A DNA stretch of 54,982 nt, taken from contig JANRFG010000031.1 in the NCBI GenBank assembly GCA_030725715.1, forward strand, positions 1 through 54,982, in the 5' to 3' direction. This stretch comes from Opitutales bacterium. Lineage in GTDB: Bacteria; Verrucomicrobiota; Verrucomicrobiia; Opitutales; UBA953. The translations under genes and the position numbers were made by a program. The notes below the pieces were generated by a model, which was not told the DNA's origin, ran no database searches, and saw nothing but the letters and a program-made list of their open reading frames with translations. Positions 25,361 through 34,915 of the stretch are shown here, piece by piece (the stretch's first letter is position 1; the number at the start of each line of letters is the position of its first letter).

Positions 25361-25756
25361 TTACTTGGCTTCGATGAAGGCCTTGATCTTGGCGACCTGC
25401 TCCTTCGTGAGGGGCGGGTTCTTCTCGTGGGACTTCTTCGGGGGCATGGCCATGTCGTCTTCCGGGCTGGTCGCGGAGAGGTGGATGGTCTTGTAGAGGG
25501 AGCTCTTGGAGACGTCGCCCCAGGTGATGCCTTCGCCCAGTTCCTTGCCGCCCTTGACGATGGACTTCAGGCTGGAGGAATCGAAGCCGGATTTGACCTT
25601 GCCGTTCTTGGCCTTCTTCGGGTCGTGGCAGTTAGCGCAGCTCTTTTCGAGGATCGGAGCGATGTCGGCCTTGAAGGCGGCTTCGTGGTCGACGGCGGCG
25701 AAAGCCGAGGAGGCGGAGAGGAGGGTGAGGAGGGTGAGGAGGGCGAGGGTACGCAT
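25361..25756 (-). CDS. Exported c-type cytochrome
   Basis: A 131-residue periplasmic cytochrome: signal peptide (MRTLALLTLLTLLSASSAFA), heme motif CANCH in LEKSCANCHDPKKAKNG, a middle stretch ending DDMAMPPKKSHEKNPPLT with the likely Met ligand, and a final helix EQVAKIKAFIEAK. It belongs to the same family as the two cytochromes downstream but is a separate transcript with its own terminator. Probably carries electrons from exported dehydrogenases. Confidence 0.88.
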   Translation of the reverse strand: MRTLALLTLLTLLSASSAFAAVDHEAAFKADIAPILEKSCANCHDPKKAKNGKVKSGFDSSSLKSIVKGGKELGEGITWGDVSKSSLYKTIHLSATSPEDDMAMPPKKSHEKNPPLTKEQVAKIKAFIEAK

Positions 25757-25817
25757 GGGTGTGATAAGGTAACATCAGCCAAAGCGAAAAGTTGCCCGCT
25801 GGGGAGCAAAAAGTGGC

Positions 25818-27134
25818 CTATTCGCGGACGGCCCACACCCGGCAGGCCTCCTGCATCCGGGTCGGGATGAAGGCTTCCACCCGCGTTCCTTCGGCCAGGG
25901 CCTTGGAATGGATGATCGTGGCCCCGGCGTGCAGCTTGGAGAGCATCGCATACTGGTCGTGGGGGATGAGTAGGGTCATATGCTCATCCCGGCTGGCGGC
26001 GCATTCCTCGAGGCGTTGCAGCAGGGCCGGCAGGCCTTCCCCCGTCCGGGTGCTGATCAGCTTGGCGTCCGGGTAGGCGGCCAAGGCCTGGGCGCGCTCG
26101 ACCTCATCGCAGAGGTCGGCCTTGTTGAGGACGGTGATCACCGGACGGTCGCCGGCGCCGATCTCGGTCAGCACCTGCAAGGTCGTCTCGGCGTGCTTGT
26201 CGCGTTCGGGCGAACCGAGGTCGATGACGTGCACCAGGAAGTCGGCCTGCACGGCTTCTTCGAGCGTGGCCTTGAAGGCTTCGACGAGACGGTGAGGGAG
26301 GCGGCGGACGAAGCCCACCGTGTCGGTCAGCAGCAAGGCGCGGCCGGAGGGCAGGGCGAGGCGGCGGGTGGTCGGGTCGAGCGTGGCGAAGAGCTTGTTC
26401 GCGGCGAGGACCTCGGAGCCGGTAAGTTTGTTGAGGAGCGAGGACTTGCCCGCGTTGGTGTAGCCGACGATCGAGAAGGTCGGGAGCGGGACGCGCTTAC
26501 GCTGCTTTCGCTGGGTCGCGCGCTGGGCGACGACTTCCGCGAGGTCGCGGCGGACCTTGGCGATCTTGTCGCGGATCTTGCGCTGGTCCATCTCCAGCTG
26601 GGTCTCGCCGGCGTCGCGCTGCATCGTGCCACCGCCGCGCTGGCGGTCCAAGTGGGACCAGAGGCGCTTCAGGCGCGGCAGCATCTGCTGCAGCGCGGCG
26701 AGTTCGACCTGGAGGACGGCCTCGCGGGTCTTCGCCCGGGTGATGAAGATATCGAGGATGATCTCCTGCCGGTCGATGGCGCGCAGTTTGGCGTCCTTCT
26801 CCCAGTTGCGCTGTTGGGCCGGCGTGAGCTCGTCGTCGAAGATGATGAGGCCGCATTCCTTGTCGCGGGCCAGCTGGGCGATCTCCTCGAGCTTGCCCGA
26901 GCCGACGAGCGTGCGCGGATTCTCTTCGCGCAGTTTGGCGATGATCGAGCCACGGATCTCGACGCCGACATTGCCCACGAGTTCGTGGAGTTCGTCGAGC
27001 AGCATCTGGGCTTCTTCGGCCGTATCGTCCGGACGTTGCAGTCCGACCAGGATCGCGCGGTTGGAGCGGGCGATGACCTCAGGGTCGAAAGGGTCGAGCG
27101 GCTTTTCTTTTTTGTCTTCGGATTCGTCGGACAC
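25818..27134 (-). CDS. hflX: Ribosome-associated GTPase HflX
   Basis: A 438-residue Obg/HflX-class GTPase that can split stalled ribosomes. The N-terminal domain has NPRTLVGSGKLEEIA and the glycine-rich RQRGGGTMQRDAGETQLE. The G domain follows: GYTNAGKSS (G1), TDTVGFVRRLPHRLVEAF (G3 and switch II), NKADL (G4). A C-terminal ubiquitin-like domain ends the protein. Start is GTG at 27134, with TATTTC 6 bp upstream as a possible -10, so it may be leaderless. The length matches the family. Confidence 0.96.
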   Translation of the reverse strand: MSDESEDKKEKPLDPFDPEVIARSNRAILVGLQRPDDTAEEAQMLLDELHELVGNVGVEIRGSIIAKLREENPRTLVGSGKLEEIAQLARDKECGLIIFDDELTPAQQRNWEKDAKLRAIDRQEIILDIFITRAKTREAVLQVELAALQQMLPRLKRLWSHLDRQRGGGTMQRDAGETQLEMDQRKIRDKIAKVRRDLAEVVAQRATQRKQRKRVPLPTFSIVGYTNAGKSSLLNKLTGSEVLAANKLFATLDPTTRRLALPSGRALLLTDTVGFVRRLPHRLVEAFKATLEEAVQADFLVHVIDLGSPERDKHAETTLQVLTEIGAGDRPVITVLNKADLCDEVERAQALAAYPDAKLISTRTGEGLPALLQRLEECAASRDEHMTLLIPHDQYAMLSKLHAGATIIHSKALAEGTRVEAFIPTRMQEACRVWAVRE

Positions 27135-27197
27135 GTGGCGGAAATAAAAAGGGGAAGGTAACTTTGGCGACCGCCCCTAGTCAGGCGAGATAAGATT

Positions 27198-27283
27198 CGG
27201 GTGGCAGGTGGCGGCACCGGGTGGCAGGTGGCAGGGTCATTATGCCCGCCACCCGTAACCTGAGGCCGCCACCTGCCACCCGG
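27198..27283. repeat. Inverted heptad array (GGTGGCN words), second copy
   Basis: Left arm 27198-27234 (gggtggc, aggtggc, ggcaccg, ggtggca, ggtggca) faces right arm 27245-27283 across only 10 nt, so it should fold into a near-continuous hairpin. 27258-27282 is identical to 15522-15546. It lies between hflX and the PQQ dehydrogenase gene. Confidence 0.88.
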
Positions 27284-27294
27284 AACGATGCTTC

Positions 27295-29982
27295 TTACTG
27301 GCTGAACTCCACCCAGTCGACGTTCATGAGCCCGCCGCTCTTCTTGGGGTGGGTCAGGACGAGGTAGACGTCATGGCGGCCGGGCGTGGGCGTGAGCTTG
27401 GCCTTGTTCTGCATGAACTTGCCCCAGTCGCCGGTGTGGGCGATGTCGACGGTGGCGACGATGGGGCCGGTCGGCGAATCCAGGCGGACTTCGATCTGGC
27501 TGCCCTTGGCGCCGCCGCCGGCGGAAGCGTTGATCTTGATGTTCTTGGTGTCGGCGAGGTTCAGGTTGGCGAACTTGAGCGTGGCGCCGTGCTGCGTGGA
27601 GCCGATGGCCTTGCCGGTATTCTTGCCGCCGGTGATTTCGGCGGTCTCGGCTTCGAGCTTACGGTGGCGGAGTCGGACGATGCCCTTGCCGGTCAGCGGG
27701 CCCGCGGCGCCGGCGCCGGCGTCGGTGACGACGGCTTCGAGGAGCAGGGTGCCGGGCTTGTTATCCTTCGGCGCGGTCAGCTGGCCTTCGAGGCCGCGGG
27801 TGAGGGTCGGGCCGCCCTTGCCCTTCTCGAGGGCGAGCATCCAGCGGAGCATGATGGCGACTTCGTCCTCGGTGTGCTGCGGGTGGGCGAGCATCGGGAT
27901 CTGGCCCCAGACGCCGCTGCCGCCGAGGCGGACCTTCTGGTTGAGGAGGTCATCGGCGCCAGGCTGCTTGCGGTATTTGTCGGCGATGGCGACGAACGAC
28001 GGACCGACGAGCTGCGTCTCCACGGCGTGGCAGTTGAAGCAGTCGCTCTGGCGCATCAGCGAGAGGCCCGGGTCGACCGCCACGGCCTTGCCGTCGGCGG
28101 GAAGGAAGGCGGAGGTCACCAGCGTGCGGGCGGCGAACTCGGCGGGCTTGGCTTCGGAGGTGCCGTCTTCGGCGTCCTGCGCGGTGACCTTGAAATCGAG
28201 CGGCTTGCCGGGCGTGAAGAAGTCGCCGTCCTGCGGGGCGAGGAAGCGGACGGTCGGCATGGTGTTGCCGACGACGACGGGGATCGTGCGCGTCACGGAG
28301 CCGCCCTGGCCGTCGGTGACGGTGAGTTCGACGTTGAAGTTGCCCGCGGTCTCGAGGGCCACGGTGAGTTCTTCGACTTCTCCGAGCTGCTTGTCGCCGG
28401 GCTGAAGTTTCCAGGCGTAGCTCAGCTTGCCGCCGTCGAGGTCGCGCGAGCCCTTGGCGGAGAGCGTGGTCTTGAGCGGTGACGGGCCGGCCGGGGTCGA
28501 GACGGCGAGCTTGGCGATCGGCTGGAGGTTGCCGCGCACGTAGGAGATCTTCAGCAGGGCCGAGTCCGGGTTGACGCCCCAGGTATCGCCGTAATCGAGC
28601 AGGTAAAGGCAACCGTCCGGACCGAAGGTCGCGTCGACCGGGCGACGGAGGATCGTCGCGCCATTGTCGATGAGCGCCTGCTGCTTCTTGCGCTGTTCGT
28701 CGGTGTTGGCGGCCACGAAGGCCGTGGGCGCGAAGGCTTCGAGGCCCTTGAGGTCGGAGTTCGCGTCGAGGCGGGCCCACTTGATGAACGGGCGCTGCCA
28801 ATCCCAGAAGAGCAGGGAGCGGTCGAAGTGCTTTGGGAAGCCATTGGTCTTATCGTAAGACTCCTGCCAGTAGAAGACCGGGCCCGCGCAGGCGGTGCGG
28901 CCGCCTTCGCCGAGTTCCGGCCACTGTTCGGAGACCGCGTAGGGCCAGTAGATGAAGGCCGGGACGGCGGGCGGGAGTTCGACGAGGCCGGTGTTGTTGC
29001 GGCTCTTGTTGAGCGGGGCCTTCGGGTCGAAGAGCGCGCCGACCTTCTCGGTCGCGTAGTCATATTCCGCGTAAGGGAAGTTGTTGCCGACGAAGAGCGG
29101 GTAGCCGTGGTTGCCGGCCTTCTTCGCCTGGTTGATCTCGTCGTAACCGCGGGACCCGCGGGGGCCGTCGACGCGCGCGTCGGGGCCGACTTCGCCCCAG
29201 TAGACGTAGCCGGTCTTCGGGTCGATGCTGAGGCGCCACGGATTGCGCGTGCCCATCGCGAAGATCTCGGGACGGGTCTTGGGCGTGCCGGGCTTGAAGA
29301 GGTTGCCTTCGGGGATGCTATAGGTGGCGTCGTCATGCACGCGGATGCGGTTCACCTTGCCGACGAGGGTGTTGGTGTTGGCAGAGGTGCGCTGGCCGTC
29401 CCACGGTTCCTTGCCAGGGCGCTGGTCGAGCGGAGCGTAGCCCTTGCTGTCGCCGAACGGGCTGGTGTTGTCGCCGGTCGAGAAATACAGGCAGCCGTCC
29501 GGGCCGAACTTCAGCGTCGCGCCGTGGTGGCAGCACTGCAGGCGCTGTTCTTCGTATTTCAGGATGAGCTTCTCGCTGCCGGCGACGAGCCGGTCGTCCT
29601 TCACCTGGAAGCGGGAGAGATACTGGCCGTCGAAACCGACGGGCGAGTAGATCAGGTAGATCCAGCCGTTCTGCGCGAACTTCGGGTCGAGGGCGAAGGC
29701 GAGGAAGCCGTTCTCCTGCGACTTGAAGATCTCCATCTCGGCGACGAGTTTCACGCGCTTGGTCTTCGGATCGTAGATCTTGAGGGCGCCCGCGTACTCG
29801 TTGAACCAGAGACGGCCGTCGGGGGCGAACTCGAGGTGCATCGGCTGCGGGAGGCCGGTGAGCAGCGTCTCGGTCTGGAAGCGCACGTCCTCAGGCAAGG
29901 CGTCGGCGGCGCGGACGGCCGGGGCGGCGGCCAGCAGGGCGGCGCCGAGGAGGGAAAGGAGGCGGACAGGGGAGGAAGCCAT
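27295..29982 (-). CDS. Exported PQQ-type sugar dehydrogenase fused to cytochrome c, PKD and CBM domains
   Basis: An 895-residue periplasmic protein. Signal peptide about 1-26. Residues 30-470 form a six-bladed GSDH-type propeller (PF07995): GLPQPMHLEFAPDGRLWF, CCHHGATLKFGPDGCLYFSTGD, RNPWRLSIDPKTGYVYWGEVG, VDATFGPDGCLYLLDYGDTWG. A PKD-like domain is at about 490-590. A cytochrome c domain has CFNCH in the 620-740 stretch. A C-terminal carbohydrate-binding (CBM6-like) module covers about 765-895. The logic is oxidation of a bound sugar with electrons passed to the attached heme. I start at ATG 29982, where the signal peptide begins; the open frame further upstream is translated repeat. Confidence 0.87.
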   Translation of the reverse strand: MASSPVRLLSLLGAALLAAAPAVRAADALPEDVRFQTETLLTGLPQPMHLEFAPDGRLWFNEYAGALKIYDPKTKRVKLVAEMEIFKSQENGFLAFALDPKFAQNGWIYLIYSPVGFDGQYLSRFQVKDDRLVAGSEKLILKYEEQRLQCCHHGATLKFGPDGCLYFSTGDNTSPFGDSKGYAPLDQRPGKEPWDGQRTSANTNTLVGKVNRIRVHDDATYSIPEGNLFKPGTPKTRPEIFAMGTRNPWRLSIDPKTGYVYWGEVGPDARVDGPRGSRGYDEINQAKKAGNHGYPLFVGNNFPYAEYDYATEKVGALFDPKAPLNKSRNNTGLVELPPAVPAFIYWPYAVSEQWPELGEGGRTACAGPVFYWQESYDKTNGFPKHFDRSLLFWDWQRPFIKWARLDANSDLKGLEAFAPTAFVAANTDEQRKKQQALIDNGATILRRPVDATFGPDGCLYLLDYGDTWGVNPDSALLKISYVRGNLQPIAKLAVSTPAGPSPLKTTLSAKGSRDLDGGKLSYAWKLQPGDKQLGEVEELTVALETAGNFNVELTVTDGQGGSVTRTIPVVVGNTMPTVRFLAPQDGDFFTPGKPLDFKVTAQDAEDGTSEAKPAEFAARTLVTSAFLPADGKAVAVDPGLSLMRQSDCFNCHAVETQLVGPSFVAIADKYRKQPGADDLLNQKVRLGGSGVWGQIPMLAHPQHTEDEVAIMLRWMLALEKGKGGPTLTRGLEGQLTAPKDNKPGTLLLEAVVTDAGAGAAGPLTGKGIVRLRHRKLEAETAEITGGKNTGKAIGSTQHGATLKFANLNLADTKNIKINASAGGGAKGSQIEVRLDSPTGPIVATVDIAHTGDWGKFMQNKAKLTPTPGRHDVYLVLTHPKKSGGLMNVDWVEFSQ

Positions 29983-30067
29983 GGGAGGGTGACCTTGGGG
30001 GACGGTGGGGGTTCCTGCAGGGTTAGGAAAATGGGCCCGAGGGCAAGAGGGGAGGGAGCTACGCTCC

Positions 30068-30095
30068 GAGTATCGAGTATGGAGTATTGAGTATA
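30068..30095 (+). repeat. Heptad array (GAGTATN words)
   Basis: Four perfect-period words: gagtatc, gagtatg, gagtatt, gagtata. The seventh base takes all four values in this one array. Confidence 0.85.
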
Positions 30096-30107
30096 GGGGA
30101 TGTGCAC

Positions 30108-30154
30108 GGCCGCCGAATGGTGGCCGAGGGGTGGGGCACGGCTTCGACGTGCCC
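30108..30154. repeat. H18 hairpin plus degenerate GGTAG hairpin
   Basis: 30108-30125 is an 18-bp hairpin on the minus strand (GGCC...GGCC with loop GAAT). 30134-30154 has stem GGGCACG/CGTGCCC around GCTTCGA, with a decayed head. This is half of the composite palindrome seen complete at 17338 and 22747. Confidence 0.7.
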
Positions 30155-30212
30155 GGGGGAGCATGGCCGCGAGGGCCTAACCTCCCGCTTTTCTTCGGGG
30201 CATGTCTCTCCT

Positions 30213-30244
30213 CTGGCCAACCGGCCAACGGTTCAACTGATCAA
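30213..30244. repeat. Octad array (NNNNNCAA words)
   Basis: Four 8-nt words: ctggccaa, ccggccaa, cggttcaa, ctgatcaa. It ends 15 bp before the sufT stop codon region. Confidence 0.65.
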
Positions 30245-30258
30245 CGGCGCGTGAGCGC

Positions 30259-30885
30259 TCAGATCAACCCGAGCTGCATCTTGCCGTCCTCGGAGATCAT
30301 GGTCTGGGTCCAAGGCGGATCCCAGACGATGTCGACGCGGGCCTGGTTGATGCCCGGGACGCCGAGCACGCGATTACGCGCGTCTTCGGCGATGACGGGA
30401 CCCATGCCGCAACCGGGAGCGGTCAGGGTCATGGCGACGACGACGCTGTGGCGGTCGGGCGAATTATCCAGGGGCTCGACCTTGAGCGAATAGACCAGGC
30501 CGAGGTCGACGATGTTCACAGGGATCTCCGGGTCGAAGACCTTCTTGAGGCTTTCCCAGACGGCTTCGTCGGAAGGCTTGCCCGTGTGGCCGGGGTGTTC
30601 GGCCGTGCCGACGGAACCATAGGCGTCGGTCTTGCCTTCGTTCTCCGTGGCGTCGGTCGGCGCCTGCTCGCCGAGCGCGTCGGCGTCGGAGCCCTTGATA
30701 CGGAACATGCCCGTATCGCAGACGACGGTGAAGTTGCCGCCGAGGCGGTGGGTGATGGTGACCTTGGTGCCCGCGGGGAGCACGGCGGGTTCGCCGGCGG
30801 GGATGACCGTGGCCTGCACATCGCGCGCGAGGACGCGGTCGTGAGGGCTGGGCGTGTGGCGCTGGCCGGTGGTGTCTTCGCTCAT
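30259..30885 (-). CDS. sufT: Fe-S cluster assembly protein SufT (MIP18 family)
   Basis: A 208-residue protein. About residues 1-105 carry the SufT-type N-terminal region ([36 protein letters not shown]). About 115-205 is the MIP18/PaaD-like domain ([37 protein letters not shown] with the reactive Cys, [15 protein letters not shown]). It helps mature Fe-S proteins. The start at 30885 lies 2 bp past the sufD stop and fits the family; the upstream open extension overlaps sufD. Last gene of the suf operon. Confidence 0.93.
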   Translation of the reverse strand: MSEDTTGQRHTPSPHDRVLARDVQATVIPAGEPAVLPAGTKVTITHRLGGNFTVVCDTGMFRIKGSDADALGEQAPTDATENEGKTDAYGSVGTAEHPGHTGKPSDEAVWESLKKVFDPEIPVNIVDLGLVYSLKVEPLDNSPDRHSVVVAMTLTAPGCGMGPVIAEDARNRVLGVPGINQARVDIVWDPPWTQTMISEDGKMQLGLI

Positions 30886-30887
30886 GT

Positions 30888-32213
30888 TCAGGCTTGGTGG
30901 AATTTCAGGCGGAGCATCTCGCGCGCCGCGGCGCTGGCCTCTTCGTGGCCGACCTTGGCGAGGATTTCCTCGAGGAAGCCCTGCGCGAGCAGTTCCTGGG
31001 CGACGGCGAGCGGGATGCCGCGGGCGCGCAGGTAGAACAGTTCGGCGGGGTCGATCTGGCCGGTCGTCGCGCCGTGCGAGCACTTCACGTCGTTGGCTTC
31101 GATCTCGAGGCCGGGCAGGGAGTCCGCTTCGGCGTCCGGCGAGAGCAGGAGGTTACGGTTGGTCTGGTAGGCGTCGGTGCGCTGGGCGTCCGGGGCGACC
31201 TTGATGAGGCCCGAGAAGATCGTGCGCGCCTTGCCGAGCAGGGCGTTCTTGAAGAGCAGGTCGGACTTCGCGTGGCCGGCGGCGTGGATCTGCAGGGTGC
31301 GCTGGTCGAACTCCTGTTCGCCCGTGGCGACCGAGATGCCGAAGAGGCTGACGTCGGCGCCGGGGCCGTCGATGCGTACGCAATTCTCGAGCCGCGCGCG
31401 GCGGGAGCCGACGGCGGCGTTGACGGAGCTGATGACCGCGTCGCGTCCGCCGCAGGTGTTGTCGACCTGGAAGGACTGCGTGGCGGAACCCCAGGCCTGG
31501 ACGGCGAGTCGGCGGACTTGCGACCCCGTGCCGGCATGGATGTCGGCGGCGGAGATCGCGAGGGCGCGCTGGTCGGCCTTGGCGGCGAGATGGAAGTCGT
31601 GGAGGTCGGCCTTGGCGCGCTCGCCGGCGATGACGAGGGCGTGCGGGAAGACCGCGACGCCGTCGGTGAGCGTCCAGGTGACGGAGACGAACGGCTGCTT
31701 CACCTCGACGCCCTTGGGGACGTGGAGGACGTAGCCGGCGCGGAGCCAGGCACGGTGCAGCGAGGCGAACTTGTCGCCACCGAGAAGCACGGGGTGCTTC
31801 AGGAGGTGTTCCTGGAGCAGGGCAGGGCGGTTACGGACAGCGTCCTCGAGCGACTCGAAGACCACGCCTTGGGCGACGAGCTCGGCGGAGAGCGTCGGCT
31901 TCAGCACGCAATGTCCGTCGACGTGGACGATGAGGCCCGCGGCGTCGGAGATCAGGCGTGAGCGCGCGATGAGGTCGGCGGCCTGGGCGGCGGTCGGGGC
32001 CGGCGCGGGCGCGTAACCGTCGAGCGAGAGCGTGCGGGCGTCGGAGAAGCGCCACTTCTCGTTGTCGCGCGTGGGCATCGGCAGCGACTGGAACGTATGC
32101 CAGCCCTGCTGACGCAGGACGGCGAACCAATCCTGCGCGCGGAAGCGCGCGGTCTCGGCGGACTGCAGGGCGACGTCGAGGACGCCGGCGGGGGCGGAGG
32201 CGACGGCGCTCAT
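30888..32213 (-). CDS. sufD: Fe-S cluster scaffold subunit SufD
   Basis: A 441-residue partner of SufB in the SufBC2D scaffold. The N-terminal helical part ends near residue 100. A beta-helix core follows with [21 protein letters not shown], and the C-terminal [29 protein letters not shown] holds the SufD-type conserved Cys-x-His pair. The start at 32213 overlaps the sufB stop (ATGA), so the two are translationally coupled. Confidence 0.95.
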   Translation of the reverse strand: MSAVASAPAGVLDVALQSAETARFRAQDWFAVLRQQGWHTFQSLPMPTRDNEKWRFSDARTLSLDGYAPAPAPTAAQAADLIARSRLISDAAGLIVHVDGHCVLKPTLSAELVAQGVVFESLEDAVRNRPALLQEHLLKHPVLLGGDKFASLHRAWLRAGYVLHVPKGVEVKQPFVSVTWTLTDGVAVFPHALVIAGERAKADLHDFHLAAKADQRALAISAADIHAGTGSQVRRLAVQAWGSATQSFQVDNTCGGRDAVISSVNAAVGSRRARLENCVRIDGPGADVSLFGISVATGEQEFDQRTLQIHAAGHAKSDLLFKNALLGKARTIFSGLIKVAPDAQRTDAYQTNRNLLLSPDAEADSLPGLEIEANDVKCSHGATTGQIDPAELFYLRARGIPLAVAQELLAQGFLEEILAKVGHEEASAAAREMLRLKFHQA

Positions 32214-33637
32214 CCGACGGACCCTTCCATCTGCAGTTCGATGAGGCGCTTCAGCTCGACGGAGTATTCCATCGGGAATTCCTTCACCAGGTCGTTGACG
32301 AAGCCGTTCACGGCGAGGGACATCGCTTCGCCTTCGGACAGGCCGCGCTGCATCATGTAGAAGATCTGCTCGGCCGAGACCTTGGAGACGCTCGCTTCGT
32401 GCTGGACCGAATTCTTGCGGCCGCGGACGGAGATCGCCGGGTAGGTGTCGGTGCGGCTGTGCTCGTTGATGAGCAGGGCGTCGCACTCGGTGTTGTTGCG
32501 GCAGTTCGAGAGCGTTTTCGGGATGTGGACCAGGCCGCGGTAGGTCGAACGGCCTTCGCCGACGGAGATGGACTTCGCGATGATGTTCGAGGTCGTGTCA
32601 TCGGCCGCGTGGATCATCTTCGCGCCGGTGTCCTGGTGCTGGCCGTCGTTGGCCAGGGCGATCGAGAGGACCTCGCCGCGGGCGCGCTTGCCGCGCAGGA
32701 CCACGCCGGGATACTTCATCGTCAGGCGGGAGCCGATGTTGCAATCGATCCAGCGGACTTCGGCGTCCTCTTCGGCCACGCCGCGCTTCGTCACGAGGTT
32801 GAAGACGTTGGCGGACCAGTTCTGGACGGTGATATACTGGATCTTCGCGCCCTTGAGGGCGACGAGCTCGACGACCGCGGAGTGCAGGGTGGCCGTCTCG
32901 AACTTCGGGGCCGTGCAGCCTTCCATGTAGGTGACTTCCGAGCCTTCGTCCGCGATGATGAGCGTGCGCTCGAACTGGCCGAAGTTCTCGGCGTTGATGC
33001 GGAAGTAGGCCTGCAGGGGCTGGGCCACCTTCACGCCCTTGGGGATGTAGATGAACGAGCCGCCGGAGAAGACCGCGGAGTTGAGGGCCGAGAACTTGTT
33101 GTCGCCGGCCGGGATCACCTTGCCGAACCACTTGCGGAAGATCTCCGGGTGGTCGCGCAGGCCTTCGGTCGGTCCGCAGAAGATGACGCCCTGTTTCTCG
33201 AGCTCTTCCTTCATGCGGGAGTAGACCGCTTCGGAGTCGAACTGGGCTTCGACGCCGGCGAGGAACTTACGTTCCGACTCCGGGATGCCGAGGCGTTCGA
33301 AGGTCTTCTTCACGTCGTCGGGGACTTCTTCCCACGTGCGGACGGGCTTCTGGCCCTTGGAGAGGTAGTAGCGGATGTCCTCGAACTTGATGTTCTCGAG
33401 GTCGGCCGTGGCCCAGTGCGTGGGCATCGGGAGGTCCTGGAAGATCTTGAGGGACTTCTGGCGGAACTCGCGGATCCACTCTTCTTCGCCCTTCACCTTG
33501 GCGATGTAGTCCACGGTCGCGGGGGTCAGCCCGATGCCCGCGTCGAAGGCGTAGTTCTCCTCGTATTTGAAGTCGCCCTTGGAGCGATCGACTTCGATCG
33601 CTTCGCGCTGGGCCAGGTTTTCGTCGATGTCGGCCAT
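32210..33637 (-). CDS. sufB: Fe-S cluster scaffold subunit SufB
   Basis: A 475-residue core scaffold on which the nascent cluster is built. Typical strings are [31 protein letters not shown] (candidate cluster Cys), [22 protein letters not shown] and [20 protein letters not shown]. Length matches other SufB. It lies between sufC (4 bp gap) and sufD (overlap). No cysteine desulfurase (sufS) or sufE/U gene is in the window; they must be elsewhere. The leader has no Shine-Dalgarno sequence. Confidence 0.97.
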   Translation of the reverse strand: MADIDENLAQREAIEVDRSKGDFKYEENYAFDAGIGLTPATVDYIAKVKGEEEWIREFRQKSLKIFQDLPMPTHWATADLENIKFEDIRYYLSKGQKPVRTWEEVPDDVKKTFERLGIPESERKFLAGVEAQFDSEAVYSRMKEELEKQGVIFCGPTEGLRDHPEIFRKWFGKVIPAGDNKFSALNSAVFSGGSFIYIPKGVKVAQPLQAYFRINAENFGQFERTLIIADEGSEVTYMEGCTAPKFETATLHSAVVELVALKGAKIQYITVQNWSANVFNLVTKRGVAEEDAEVRWIDCNIGSRLTMKYPGVVLRGKRARGEVLSIALANDGQHQDTGAKMIHAADDTTSNIIAKSISVGEGRSTYRGLVHIPKTLSNCRNNTECDALLINEHSRTDTYPAISVRGRKNSVQHEASVSKVSAEQIFYMMQRGLSEGEAMSLAVNGFVNDLVKEFPMEYSVELKRLIELQMEGSVG

Positions 33638-33641
33638 GGTC

Positions 33642-34400
33642 TTAGGCTTTGGCGAGATCCTGCTTCACCCAATCGTAGCCCTTCTCCTCGAGTTCGAGGG
33701 CGAGCTCCTTGCCGCCGCTGTGGACGATGCGGCCGTCCCACATGATGTGCACGCGGTCCGGGACGATGTATTCGAGCAGGCGCTGGTAGTGGGTGATCAC
33801 GAGGAAGCCCGTGTCCGGTCCGCGCATGGCGTTGACGCCTTCGGAGACGATGCGGAGCGCGTCGATGTCGAGGCCGGAGTCGGTCTCGTCGAGGACGGCG
33901 TACTTCGGCTTGAGCATCATCAGCTGGAGGATCTCGCAGCGCTTCTTCTCGCCGCCGGAGAAGCCTTCGTTGACGAAGCGGGAGGTGAACTTCCGGTCCA
34001 TCTTGAGGGCGTCCATCTTGGCGTAGAGCTCGGCGTAGTAGGCCTTGGCGTCGAAGGGCGCGCCCTTGGCTTGGCGGGCGACGAGCGCGGCGCGGATGAA
34101 GTTGGCGATGGTCACGCCGGGGATCTCGCTCGGATACTGGAAGGCGAGGAAGAGGCCGGCGCGGGCGACGACGTCAGGCTCGAGGCCGATGATCTGTTCG
34201 CCGTCGAGGAAGGCTTCGCCGGACTGCACGGAGTAGTCGGGGTGGCCGGCGAGGACCTTGGAGAGCGTGCTCTTGCCGGTGCCGTTAGGCCCCATGATGG
34301 CGTGCACTTCGCCCTTCGGGACCGTGAGGGAGAAATCCTTCAGGATCGGGCGGTCGCCGATGGAGGCGTTGAGATTCTTGATGACGAGAGAGTCAGGCAT
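33642..34400 (-). CDS. sufC: Fe-S assembly ATPase SufC
   Basis: A 252-residue ABC ATPase that drives conformational change in SufBD. Walker A is GPNGTGKST (37-45), the signature is [14 protein letters not shown], Walker [17 protein letters not shown], and the switch region [12 protein letters not shown]. All SufC-specific features are present. It starts 9 bp after the Fur-family gene, giving the order fur-sufC-sufB-sufD-sufT in one transcript. Confidence 0.97.
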   Translation of the reverse strand: MPDSLVIKNLNASIGDRPILKDFSLTVPKGEVHAIMGPNGTGKSTLSKVLAGHPDYSVQSGEAFLDGEQIIGLEPDVVARAGLFLAFQYPSEIPGVTIANFIRAALVARQAKGAPFDAKAYYAELYAKMDALKMDRKFTSRFVNEGFSGGEKKRCEILQLMMLKPKYAVLDETDSGLDIDALRIVSEGVNAMRGPDTGFLVITHYQRLLEYIVPDRVHIMWDGRIVHSGGKELALELEEKGYDWVKQDLAKA

Positions 34401-34409
34401 GGCGGGAAA

Positions 34410-34856
34410 TTAGTTGGCAGGGGAGTCCTTGGCCTGGGCGCGGCCGTGGAAGCTGATCTCGATGACTTCGGAGTCGAAGCCGGGCGGGAGGATCGAGCGG
34501 AGGCTCTTGATGACTTCGGGCGGGAGCTCGATGTCGTGGACGCGGCCGGTCTCCTTGTCGCGGAAGTGCGCATGCGGGGCCAGGTTGGGGCAGTAGCGGG
34601 TGGACTCGCGCTCGTGGTTGACCTGGCGGACCAGGCCGCAGCCGACGAAGGTCTCGAGGCAGTTATAGACCGTGGCGAGGGAGACGCCGGGCATGACCTC
34701 GCGGGCGCGCTGGAAGACTTCGTCGACCGTGGGGTGGTCGCGTTCGGCCAAGAGGACGGTAAAGACGGCCTCGCGCTGCGGGGTGACCTTTTGGCCGCTC
34801 TTTCCGAGGGCTTCTTGCAGGTGCTCCCGATCGTGTTCAGTGAGATTTTGAATCAT
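34410..34856 (-). CDS. Fur/PerR/Irr-family repressor heading the suf operon
   Basis: A 148-residue winged-helix regulator. The DNA-binding half has KVTPQREAVFTVLL and SLATVYNCLETFVGCGLVRQV. The dimer half has APHAHFRDKETGRVHDIELP, where classic Fur and PerR have a CxxC zinc site; here the cysteines are replaced (DKET). That makes it closer in form to Irr or other Fur proteins without structural zinc. Iron, heme or peroxide is the likely signal, and the operon it heads makes Fe-S clusters. I start at ATG 34856; a longer frame to 34895 would read through the operator. Confidence 0.9.
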   Translation of the reverse strand: MIQNLTEHDREHLQEALGKSGQKVTPQREAVFTVLLAERDHPTVDEVFQRAREVMPGVSLATVYNCLETFVGCGLVRQVNHERESTRYCPNLAPHAHFRDKETGRVHDIELPPEVIKSLRSILPPGFDSEVIEISFHGRAQAKDSPAN

Positions 34857-34888
34857 TCTAAGTACCAACACAGTTAGAATGAGTCTAA
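34855..34888. promoter_or_regulatory. Fur/PerR-type operator in front of the suf operon
   Basis: TTAGAAT-G-AGTCTAA (34874-34888) is a 7-1-7 inverted repeat with one mismatch, the classic Fur/PerR box geometry. A second half-site, ATTCTAA (34855-34861), forms another inverted pair with TTAGAAT. It covers the start of the Fur-family gene and probably its promoter, implying autoregulation of the whole operon. Confidence 0.75.
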
Positions 34889-34915
34889 TCCGCAAGAAGA
34901 AAGGGTGCTAAACAA

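Noticed and set aside
29983-30228. Longer PQQ dehydrogenase reading from 30228.
   Set aside because: The extension translates the GAGTATN array and a hairpin repeat; the signal peptide starts at 29982.
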